64,000 bases of DNA from Candidatus Poribacteria bacterium (GTDB lineage: Bacteria; Poribacteria; WGA-4E; WGA-3G): assembly GCA_022821965.1 (NCBI GenBank), contig JAJECN010000036.1, positions 1-64,000 on the forward strand, given 5' to 3'. The notes under the pieces are model-generated. The model searched no databases and was not told the origin of the DNA. It saw only the letters and a list, made by a program, of their open reading frames with translations. The position numbers and the translations under genes are program-made. Of the stretch, positions 8,785-17,200 are shown piece by piece. Position 1 is the first letter of the stretch; each line of letters opens with the position of its first letter.

Positions 8785-10149
8785 TCATGTAGATTCACGT
8801 GAATCTAACAACGAGGCGACGAGTGCTTCCATTGCTGGAACTGTCCCGACACCCGGCAGGGAGGACATCGCTGCCCATGTTTCATATCCGCCCTCCTGTG
8901 TCAGTGCCTTGTCCGTACAAATATAGCCGATATATCCATTTGCTAAACTAACCAAAAACGTCGGACTCGCATTGGACTCCGATTTAATATTCATTCCCGT
9001 CTCAACGAAAACCTCTCCGGGCAGTGCCACAATAGCCGCTTTCCCCAGACGAATCACTTGAATTGGTGCCGTCATCTGCGCCGGTAATTTCGCCAAACGT
9101 TGGCATTCATGCGCGTAGACATCAACCAAGGCTGTTGGTATCGGCTGTCCGACGACCCAACTAAATGGACCCGTTTCGTAGGCATCGTCCGTTACTTGTG
9201 GCACGGACAGCAACTGTTCAGCAACTTCAAGGTCTTCAGCGGTAATCCGTTTGCGTTGGAACGTCAGCGTGGTAAGGTTTCCGCTGAGGTCAAGCGTGTC
9301 GTGCATCTCCATGAACTGCATCTCAGTGATAAAATGCCCCGCGAGAACGTTCGCCATTTTCACGGCTTGCTGATGTCCGCTTGCTGTCCATTTCGTCCGT
9401 CCACTGAAGTCGGTATTATTAATCTGACCCGATGCGGCGTTCCAGAGAAGCGAGATACACGTATCCCCTAAATAGCGTCGCATGAGTTGATCGAAGTGTC
9501 CAAAATAGTCAGCGGAGAGGGCACTGCCGTTATCTGTGCCGATGTAGTGGAGCGAAAAGTTAGCAACCGCGGAGATCGGCGTACCATCGTCTGCTTCGAC
9601 GAACATCATCGCTAATTCTGGATCGATTGTACCGGTCGGTTCCACAAGATCTGGGTTTTCGACACCGGGATTAAAACGGACAGTGCCATCTTTCATGTGC
9701 CACCGCCGATTGAAGGTGATTCGTCCTTCATTAACACTGGCGAACCCTACCCGTGCAGGCTGGAGTCGCCACACCGCGAGTTCAACCGCATCGGCGATTT
9801 TCAGGGGTACCCACGCTGTATAATCAGTGTCTTCGTCAACACCGAGAAGATCTGCAATTGCAACAGCCGTATGTGTATGCGTGGCATTCACCATAACGTG
9901 TGCTGCAGGAATGCCGCACCGCTCAACGATGCGTGTTTTTGCTGCGTTTGCTACTTTCTCTGGTATAGCGATGAGGTCACAGGTAACAATTGCAATCCGG
10001 GTTTCACCGTTATCGATAACGAGTGCTTTGGCAAAGAGTTCATCGTCAACATTTTCAGCGTATCTCGGTCGGAAACCGCCCGGTATTCTTGTACCGAGTG
10101 GCGCCGTAATATTCACACTCGCGCTTCCTGCTTTAAGAGTTGTTGCCAT
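8785..10149 (-). CDS. Neutral/alkaline ceramidase-like protein
   Basis: This 454-residue protein belongs by sequence to the neutral/alkaline non-lysosomal ceramidase N-terminal family. The N-terminus reads AGSASVNITAPLGT and a zinc-type VNATHTHTA follows near residues 86-94. GGYETW lies near the C-terminus. True ceramidases hydrolyse the amide of ceramide, are secreted, and are about 650-750 residues with a C-terminal immunoglobulin-like domain. This protein has no signal peptide and lacks that domain. It is probably a cytoplasmic hydrolase of the same fold with another amide or ester substrate. The start has AAGGAG at good spacing. It is last in a minus-strand group after a sarcosine-oxidase-like gene (12-base gap). 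Family assignment is good; the substrate is unknown. Confidence 0.75.
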   Translation of the reverse strand: MATTLKAGSASVNITAPLGTRIPGGFRPRYAENVDDELFAKALVIDNGETRIAIVTCDLIAIPEKVANAAKTRIVERCGIPAAHVMVNATHTHTAVAIADLLGVDEDTDYTAWVPLKIADAVELAVWRLQPARVGFASVNEGRITFNRRWHMKDGTVRFNPGVENPDLVEPTGTIDPELAMMFVEADDGTPISAVANFSLHYIGTDNGSALSADYFGHFDQLMRRYLGDTCISLLWNAASGQINNTDFSGRTKWTASGHQQAVKMANVLAGHFITEMQFMEMHDTLDLSGNLTTLTFQRKRITAEDLEVAEQLLSVPQVTDDAYETGPFSWVVGQPIPTALVDVYAHECQRLAKLPAQMTAPIQVIRLGKAAIVALPGEVFVETGMNIKSESNASPTFLVSLANGYIGYICTDKALTQEGGYETWAAMSSLPGVGTVPAMEALVASLLDSREST

Positions 10150-10161
10150 TTTTTACTCTCC

Positions 10162-11370
10162 TTATCCTTGTAACCTTGGGATACCGCTTGAGATTTTATG
10201 TTTTCGGTCAATACGAAATGGCAGGATGTCAAAACCGGTTTCGCCGTTTCGGACGAGTTCGTTCATAATACGCCCGACAAGAGCACAGAACTTGAATCCG
10301 TGCCCTGAAAAACCTGCCGCGATCAACACATTCGAGCAGTGTGGGTGCACATCAATAATAAAGTCTTCGTCCGGAGTTTCGGTATAGAGACAGATTTCGG
10401 CATGCGTGGTTTTTCCAAGTTCAGGAAGGCGTTCTCGCGTGTAAGCATCTATATGGGCGATATAATCTGCATCCGGTGTGCGTTCAAGCGTATCGGGAGA
10501 GATGACCTGTCCTCTGCCGTGGCGGGCAATTTTTAGTCCGCCCCCCGTATTAAAAGAGCCGAAAGCCGGAATGCCGTAAATGAATTCTCCATCAGGAGTC
10601 GCTTCCGTAAAGACTGGAAACCGGTCTGGCTGGAAACTTTTGCTGTCTGCGGGCTGATAGTAACATACCTGTTGTTTTGTAACCGTGAGTGGGAGATTCA
10701 ATTCTGCAAGCAGAGTACCAGCCCATGCCCCCGCTGTCACGATAACTTTTTTTGCACGAAATTGGCTGTTTTCGGTCCGAACAGTTGGAACATCTGTTTG
10801 CCAATCAATATTGGTTACAGGGGTTTCCTCTCGAACTGTTGCGCCGTGTTGTTCTGCCAATTGCAAATGGGTGGAGACACACTCGGCAGCACGGAGAAAA
10901 CCCGTGTCTTTCTGCCAGAGGATCTCCATATCGCCCGTTAATCGGAATTGCGGAAAACGTTCGGCTAACTGTGCTGCATCCCACCACTCGGATTCAACAC
11001 CCGCGGCATCTAAACTTTGTCGTGCGGCGCGTCCATACGGGTTTCCCTTTGTACCGATACCTACACTTCCTGTGATAAACAGCAAAGATTTCCCTGATAC
11101 CGATTCGAGGTCGCGCCATTCGGCGTAGGCGGTTTTCATCAGTTCGGTGTAGAAGGGCTTATCGTAGAAGAAACGGATGATACGCGTTTCTCCATGCGAG
11201 CTGCCGAAGGTATGCCCACGCTGGAACTGTTCTAAAACAAGAACATCTGCGCCGGATTTGGCGAGATGGTATGCGGTCGCGCTGCCCATCCCACCCGCAC
11301 CAATGACAATTGCATCGTAGATATTTTTAATTATTCCTTGCGGTTCGGTCAGGTGGATTTGTGCATTCAC
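10162..11370 (-). CDS. Monomeric sarcosine oxidase-like FAD enzyme
   Basis: MSOX/SolA-type flavoproteins oxidatively demethylate N-methyl amino acids with O2. The 402-residue protein has the FAD dinucleotide-binding GAGGMGSA (24-31), the family sequence GSSHGETRIIR (57-67) and CLYTETPDEDF. Cys327 of the latter matches the cysteine that binds FAD covalently in MSOX (Cys315). The first 17 residues (MNAQIHLTEPQGIIKN) are not family-like. They are encoded by a dispersed leader repeat, and homologues begin at the position of IYDAIVIG. A GGAAGG precedes the ATG, so the extension is probably translated. It lies between a PhyH-like gene and the ceramidase-like gene. A creatininase-family gene in the same run suggests breakdown of creatine- or sarcosine-like compounds. 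Related SoxB, N-methyltryptophan oxidase or pipecolate oxidase activities cannot be excluded. Confidence 0.85.
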   Translation of the reverse strand: MNAQIHLTEPQGIIKNIYDAIVIGAGGMGSATAYHLAKSGADVLVLEQFQRGHTFGSSHGETRIIRFFYDKPFYTELMKTAYAEWRDLESVSGKSLLFITGSVGIGTKGNPYGRAARQSLDAAGVESEWWDAAQLAERFPQFRLTGDMEILWQKDTGFLRAAECVSTHLQLAEQHGATVREETPVTNIDWQTDVPTVRTENSQFRAKKVIVTAGAWAGTLLAELNLPLTVTKQQVCYYQPADSKSFQPDRFPVFTEATPDGEFIYGIPAFGSFNTGGGLKIARHGRGQVISPDTLERTPDADYIAHIDAYTRERLPELGKTTHAEICLYTETPDEDFIIDVHPHCSNVLIAAGFSGHGFKFCALVGRIMNELVRNGETGFDILPFRIDRKHKISSGIPRLQG

Positions 11371-11391
11371 GTGCCTTCCCGTATATCCGCC
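11336..11391 (-). repeat. Two-box leader repeat, copy A
   Basis: Read on the minus strand, GGCGGATATACGG (11391-11379) is followed after 31 bases by CGAACCGCAAGG (11347-11336) and then AATAATTAAAAA. The start codon of the oxidase lies between the boxes, so the second box is translated as TEPQGIIK. Copy B at 23.5 kb has the same boxes at the same spacing in an unrelated gene. Confidence 0.75.
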
Positions 11392-11398
11392 CTCCTAA

Positions 11399-11511
11399 CG
11401 CAAGCCTCTATAGGCTTGCGGGACAATGTTACGGGCTACTTCATCTGAATTATCAAGGACAGGGCATAAGCCCTGATTAAACGAAAACCTTTTAACTGAT
11501 AACCGATAACT
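11399..11511. repeat. Cluster of palindromes between the PhyH and sarcosine-oxidase genes
   Basis: Three structures occur in about 110 bases. CGCAAGCCT/AGGCTTGCG (11399-11420) is a perfect 9-bp stem with a CTAT loop. CAGGGC/GCCCTG (11460-11475) is a second stem. TTAACTGATAACCGATAACT (11492-11511) is a motif that recurs exactly at 41931-41950. They look like dispersed intergenic repeats that could also slow or end minus-strand transcription. Confidence 0.55.
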
Positions 11512-11512
11512 A

Positions 11513-12256
11513 TTAAAAAGGGCTCGGCACAGTCGTGAAGTTCTGGTACCTGTCTTCGCCGCGCAGCAGAATTGGCTTCCAAGGACGCTTCAGCGAATTC
11601 TGTTCTGCCTGTTTCACAGATGGATCTATGTAACGAATCGTTAAGCCGCACCGCCGACGGGTCGAATGATTCGGTAGACTACCGTGGATCATCTGTCCGT
11701 GATGGATGGACATCTCACCCGCCTTTAGCACGAGATCAACAGCGGTTTCTTCCTCCACCTCGGTGACTGAAACTTCCTGATTGATACTGAGTAGGTTCCC
11801 TTCTTGTTCAGATGTTCCGTGTTCTTGGATACCCTGTTGATGGCTTTTGGGGATTACTCGCATACAACCGTTGCCTGTATCGCTATCGTCTATGGCGTAC
11901 CAAGCGGTGATCGCATCCGGTGGTTCAAGTCCCCAGTACGTCACATCTTGATGCCATGCGACGAATTTCTCACGGGGTCCGTATTTGCAGAAGAAGTGTG
12001 TGGCTAACAACATCACATCGGGACCGATGAGTGTTTCAATAACATCCACAATTTTAGGGTGTGTTGCGAGTTTCCAGATGAATTGATGATCAAAATGCCA
12101 ATCAATGAGACCGATTTCACATTTCTCTTTGCCGACTTCTGCTTCCAAGGCATTATAGGCTTGCTGGTAACGTGTCGCTTCAGCTTCGTCAGCGATATGG
12201 ATACCGGTCAAGAATCCCTCTTCTCGATAATTTTCAGCGAGTTGTACGTTTGTCAT
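11513..12256 (-). CDS. Phytanoyl-CoA dioxygenase (PhyH) family protein
   Basis: PhyH proteins are Fe(II)/2-oxoglutarate-dependent oxygenases. This 247-residue member has the metal-binding HxD in AWHQDVTYWG and the distal His and co-substrate Arg in MIHGSLPNHSTRRR. An intervening TGNGCMRVIPKSHQ is typical of the jelly-roll core. An earlier in-frame ATG at 12310 would overlap the upstream creatininase gene. I chose the ATG at 12256, which has GGAGG upstream (about 11 bases) and gives the usual start MTNVQLAENYREEGF. It is 17 bases after the creatininase-like gene and probably in its operon. The substrate is unknown. Four PhyH genes in the window show family expansion rather than phytanate metabolism. 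Confidence 0.85.
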   Translation of the reverse strand: MTNVQLAENYREEGFLTGIHIADEAEATRYQQAYNALEAEVGKEKCEIGLIDWHFDHQFIWKLATHPKIVDVIETLIGPDVMLLATHFFCKYGPREKFVAWHQDVTYWGLEPPDAITAWYAIDDSDTGNGCMRVIPKSHQQGIQEHGTSEQEGNLLSINQEVSVTEVEEETAVDLVLKAGEMSIHHGQMIHGSLPNHSTRRRCGLTIRYIDPSVKQAEQNSLKRPWKPILLRGEDRYQNFTTVPSPF

Positions 12257-12273
12257 TTCTATGATGTCCTCCG

Positions 12274-13161
12274 TTACGGAAGCTCTGGAAGTTTGCATTG
12301 GCGAAACCATTGTGAATCTTCCGGTGGCGATTCTTCAGGATTTTCCATCGTCTCAAAGGTTTTCAGGGCAGGTGATACAGTTTCTGCCCATATCTGTTCG
12401 ACTTCCTCAAAAGTTACAGGTTGGCGTTCACTAATGTCTTGTTGTGCGTAAGCCTCCAATAATTCCTGCATCTTTTCTCCGAGCCATGCAACTTCATCTT
12501 CCACCATACGTTCACCGACGCGGCGGTCAGAATCGGAAGCGTTTGATCCCATTGCGAAGTGTGGTCCTTGTGCGTCCGCTGCGGGCATTCTCGACATATC
12601 AACACACTCCGGCTCTAACGCCCAGAGAAGCGAGGTTTCGACTCTACCAGCGTGATCTGCGCCGTTACCCTGACGGTCAAACCCGGGCGTGTTCGCCTCG
12701 AAATCAGGAAGTCCATAGAGTCGCATGGCAAAGTAGGGTTGAATTACGGATAGGAGCGTTTTAAGGTCCTGCCAGTTCGGTCCGTAGTGTCCAGTGAGGA
12801 AAATAGCGGCGTGAAATCCGAGCGCATCAGCGGCGCGGACGTGATAACACACATTTTTGAAATGTTGCCACGTCGGCATAGCAGTGAGCCAGCTGCGCAC
12901 TTCGCCGACATTCTGATATGCCCAGTTCGCATACATGCCGTGTTCGTGGATATGCCAATAGTCGGGCGGTGCGACAATACCGCCGTGGGTTTGTGCTGCA
13001 CGGCAAGCGATTCCGTGTGCTTTGAGCGCATCAAGCCCTACCGTATTTTGCGGTCCATGCGGTTCGCAAAGCCCGTAGGTAAAGTAGACAGCGGGACATT
13101 CGTCGAAAGCAGCTTCCAATTCATCAGGGAACATCCGTTCCCAGCGTACCTCTTTTCGCAT
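12274..13161 (-). CDS. Creatininase-family amidohydrolase
   Basis: Members hydrolyse creatinine or related cyclic amides with two metal ions (also MftE and FAPy deformylase types). The 295-residue protein has GLCEPHGPQNTVGLDAL, equivalent to the E-HGPHLPLGTD metal site, FLTGHYGPNWQ, and ADHAGRVETSLLWAL, matching the family A-HAGE-ETS block. The usual Glu-Gln-His is altered to Glu-Pro-His. An AGAGG sequence precedes the ATG. It heads a close-packed run with a PhyH-like oxygenase and a sarcosine-oxidase-like enzyme, which suggests a small catabolic operon for an N-methylated guanidino or amide compound. The family is well supported; the substrate is inferred from context. Confidence 0.82.
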   Translation of the reverse strand: MRKEVRWERMFPDELEAAFDECPAVYFTYGLCEPHGPQNTVGLDALKAHGIACRAAQTHGGIVAPPDYWHIHEHGMYANWAYQNVGEVRSWLTAMPTWQHFKNVCYHVRAADALGFHAAIFLTGHYGPNWQDLKTLLSVIQPYFAMRLYGLPDFEANTPGFDRQGNGADHAGRVETSLLWALEPECVDMSRMPAADAQGPHFAMGSNASDSDRRVGERMVEDEVAWLGEKMQELLEAYAQQDISERQPVTFEEVEQIWAETVSPALKTFETMENPEESPPEDSQWFRQCKLPELP

Positions 13162-13215
13162 TCGTATTTTCCTCTGATGAGAATATTGTAATTCGGAGAT
13201 TATTCCTACAGTTGT

Positions 13216-14085
13216 TTATCCGAAAAGTGAACCCATATTTAAGATTTTGCAGATTTTCTTGGCACCGGTAAGGCGAGGTTGCAGTTCAAACGCCATTTTC
13301 AGAACAGTTCGGGCTTCTCGGAACCGATCAATCTCGACGTAGAATTCGGCGATTTTTTTGTACATCCATGCGGTTTCGCGTTTTGAGAGTTTTAATTCAC
13401 GGATTTTCGCCAGCGGGATTTGGCACGCTTGGTCGTACCCCTCAACGGTGAAATGGTAGAGATAGATAAATTTGAGGCGTTCTTTGACTTCCCGAATAAA
13501 ATGTTTGAAACACGGACGTTGTGATTCAGCGGACAAAAGGGATTCATAAAGCAGCCTCGCCTGTTCAATCTTTCGATGCCGATCAAGAACAGAGGATTGA
13601 TCGCCGTTAGAGAACCCGAGTTTCTGGTATGCTTCGGCGATAAGGAACTCGCAGTCCCGACTCTCTTCGTAACTCAGGAAATCGTCAATACGCCACTCCT
13701 TCCCTCTTTCTTGAGAGTGGTGCTGCAGCTGCTCGTACATGGAGATGCCCGTTTCGTACTTGTGATGGAGCAGCGCATGCAGCAGCAATTCCAACTTGGC
13801 GTAAGTCTGATTGAGTTTGTTCAGTCTGTTGAGATAAACTGCGTGTGATTTCTGTTGCCGTTCGATCGTCTGTAACGCCCGGTCATAGTCGGATTTCTGT
13901 TGTTTGTCATGAAGTGTGTTATAAGCGTTACAGACTTCGCGGAACATCTTTTCGGCAAAAGCGGTACGCTCCGGATTTTTATCGGGATGGTAGCGTTTTG
14001 CGAGTTTCCGGAAAGCAATTTTTATTTCGCGAGCGGTGGCATCACGCTTGATCTCTAAGATTTGATAGTAATCTGGAATTCGCAT
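13216..14085 (-). CDS. J-domain (DnaJ-like) protein with helical-repeat C-terminus
   Basis: Residues 4-70 form a standard J domain (DYYQILEIKRDATAREIK) with the HPD tripeptide at 33-35 that stimulates DnaK ATPase. No glycine/phenylalanine region, zinc finger or client-binding beta domains follow. Instead about 200 residues are helical and end in a TPR-like segment (AWMYKKIAEFYVEIDRFREARTVL split across 236-262). It is therefore a type III (class C) J-protein that directs Hsp70 to a special client, not the general DnaJ. It sits 126 bases after the giant uvrA on the same strand. The client is unknown. Confidence 0.85.
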   Translation of the reverse strand: MRIPDYYQILEIKRDATAREIKIAFRKLAKRYHPDKNPERTAFAEKMFREVCNAYNTLHDKQQKSDYDRALQTIERQQKSHAVYLNRLNKLNQTYAKLELLLHALLHHKYETGISMYEQLQHHSQERGKEWRIDDFLSYEESRDCEFLIAEAYQKLGFSNGDQSSVLDRHRKIEQARLLYESLLSAESQRPCFKHFIREVKERLKFIYLYHFTVEGYDQACQIPLAKIRELKLSKRETAWMYKKIAEFYVEIDRFREARTVLKMAFELQPRLTGAKKICKILNMGSLFG

Positions 14086-14211
14086 TATGGATACAACATT
14101 TTTGATAGATACGGTAATATAATTCCATATATTCCAGATTTTGTCAAGCGGAAATTCGGAACGGATGTGTAAAATTTTTGGTGGAAAGAAGTTGAACTTG
14201 GGAGATCGCGC

Positions 14212-17200
14212 CTACAGGACTTCGCGTAAGAAGCGTGCGGTGTGGGACTCTTGAACAGTGGCAACCTCTTCTGGCGTGCCCATCGCGACGACGTTTCCAC
14301 CATCTTTGCTGCCCTCCGGTCCCAAGTCGATAACCCAATCTGCGGATTTGATAACGTCGATGTTATGTTCAACAGCGATAATCGTGTTGCCTGCATCGAC
14401 AAGTGTGTTCAGCACCTTAAGCAGTTTCTGAATGTCATCAAAATGGAGTCCCGTCGTCGGTTCATCCATGATATAGAGCGTTGAACCGGTTTGGCGACGC
14501 GCTAACTCTTTCGCGAGCTTAACACGCTGTGCCTCCCCACCAGAGAGTGTCGGTGCTGATTGCCCTAACTTGATATAACCGAGTCCAACGTCTGTTAACA
14601 TCTGAAGCGTCCGGCAGATACGTGGACTTTCGTCGAAAAATGTGAGTGCCTCATCTACTGTCATCTCCAAGACTTCAGCGATATTCTTGCCCTTATAACG
14701 GATTTCGAGTGTTTCCATGCTATAGCCGGTGCTATTGCACGCCTCACACGGCATCCATACGTCCGGGAGAAAATGCATCTCAACACGATTGAAACGGTGT
14801 CCCTCACAGACATGGCACTGCCCCTGCGCGAGATTGAAGCTGAACCTGCCCATATTGAACCCACGTGTCTTTGCGTCGTGTTGCTCAGCGAAGAGTTCAC
14901 GGATTTTCGTGAAGAGGTCGGTATAGGTTGCTGGATTGGAACGTGGTGTTTCCCCAATCGATTTCTGGTCTACGTTGATGAGACGCTTGATGTAACTAAC
15001 TCCCCGAATGCTTTTATACTCCGGTTGTCCGCAGTCGTTATAGATCGGTTCTCGATCACCATCGCTGAGATAGTGGGTATAGCGATGATCTTCAGGGTCG
15101 CCGGTTTTGATAGAACTACGACTTTCGAGGGCAGGTTTTAGCGTGCCTTCAACGAGCGAACTTTTCCCACATCCTGAGACCCCGGTTACACAGGTGAGCG
15201 TTCCGAGTGGAATCTTGACATCAATATCTTTCAGATTGTTTGTTTTCGCCCCAAATATCGCTAACGCTTTGCCGGTGCCTTCGCGCCGAGTTTTCGGAAC
15301 AGAAATCTCTACTTCATTGGATAGATAGGCTTGCGTCAAGGATTTGGTGGATGAGCGTTTATCGGTAGAGGACGATTCGGCGATCATCTCTACAGGCGTG
15401 CTGCCATTCGTGAAAGTATCCGGGGCACCGATAGCGACGATTTCGCCACCGCCATTACCCGCCTGCGGACCGAAGTCGATCACGTAATCAGCGGCTAAGA
15501 TTGTGTCGCGGTCGTGTTCCACAACGAGGACACTGTTACCGATATCGCGGAGTTCCTTGAGAGCATCAATAAGACGCTCTTGGTCGCGCGGGTGTAAGCC
15601 GATACTTGGTTCATCGAGAATGTAGGTCACCCCAGTGAGACCACTACCGAGTTGACTTGCGAGTCGGATTCTCCGCATTTCGCCCCCAGAAAGTGTTGGT
15701 GCCCCACGATCTAAAGCGAGATAACCGAGACCAATATCTTCCAAGAACTCGAGCCGTGTCTGGATTTGGCTCAGGACTTCAGCTTCAAACTCAGGTGATG
15801 TATGAATATGAAGCGCGGGGTGTGTCGCTCTTGAGGTTGACACACCTGTTTCGATTAGAAGATCGCTCCGATTCGTTTCCGCATCATCGGAAGCAAGCTG
15901 TGCTTTGATCTCTTCGAGTCGAGCGTTAAAGAATTCGATGATTTCTGTAATTGACAGTGCCATCAATTCAGCAATAGTCATATCTTCAAATCTGACGCAG
16001 CTTGAAAAAGGTTTCAGGCGTGTTCCATCGCATTGGTTACAGACATTATACGGTGGGTGTATGTTCCTCCCGCGTCCATCACAGAAATCGCAAGCCCCTA
16101 TTTTGTTGTTGAAGGAAAAATGGCGTGGCGTCAATTGTCCGAAATTGCTTCCGCAAGAAGGACACATCGCGTGTTCGCTGAAGAATTTTTTAATACTGGT
16201 GTCCTGCTGTTGGTTTTCCGTTGGTCTTCGTTTAGATCGGTTGGTCTTTGCAGACGCGTTCGTCATGGAACGCGTCTCCTGGATGAGTACAAACCCGCCA
16301 CTTTGGAGAAGTGCCAACTCGACGGCTTCCGTAAACCGGCTCTTCTCTTCATCAATAAGTTCAACGCGATCGACAACGATAAAAATTTCATGACGAATCC
16401 CCTTACTCAGTTGAGGAACTTCATCAAGACGGTGGATTTCATTATCAATTTGAACGCGTACGAATCCCGCTCGTTGTAATCGGCTGAATACATCCGCATA
16501 ATCCTCGTTGCCCTTCAAACCGTAGGCGGATTCACTCGCATTGATATCAATAATCTTGCCTCTTGCTATACCTGTTTCAGTTTCCGAAATAATCATAAAG
16601 TTTGTGAGAGGCGCAAGTACATCTACTCTTTTCTGCTGGAGGTGCTCAAAAACCTGTTCCGTTATTTCTTCCGCTGTCTGTGCTTGAACCTCCACTTGGC
16701 AATCCGGACAGTAGGGTTTGCCCCATCTCGCATAAAGGGTGCGAAGTCCATCGTGTATCTCGGTAATTGTGGCGACAGTGGAACGTGGATTTTGCCCCGC
16801 ATCGGCGTGCGAAATCGCAATTGCGGGTGAGAGCCCCTCAATTTTTGAGACTTTCGGCTTCCCCATCTGACCTATGAACTGACGCGCGTACGTGCTGAGC
16901 GTCTCGATGTAGCGGCGCTGTCCTTCGGCGTAAATGGTGTCCAATGCCAGGGAGGTTTTACCGGAACCGCTTACGCCTGTCAATGCAGTCATCTTTCGGT
17001 GTGGGATATCGATGTCTATCTCTTTGAGGTTATTTTCCGTGGCACCTCGTACGGCAATCGTTTCTGGACGTATTTCTGACGCTTTACCAAACGCGGAGGT
17101 AAGTTCCGGTTCCATCAGTTGACGCTTTGTGTCTCGCCAAATGTCAAAATCACCGCGGAGTGCCTGTCCTGTGTAAGATTCAGGCACTTCTGCAATCTGT

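Noticed and set aside
9697-10387. Long plus-strand frames opposite the ceramidase and oxidase genes
   Set aside because: They are antisense to well-supported genes, cysteine-rich and without family similarity.
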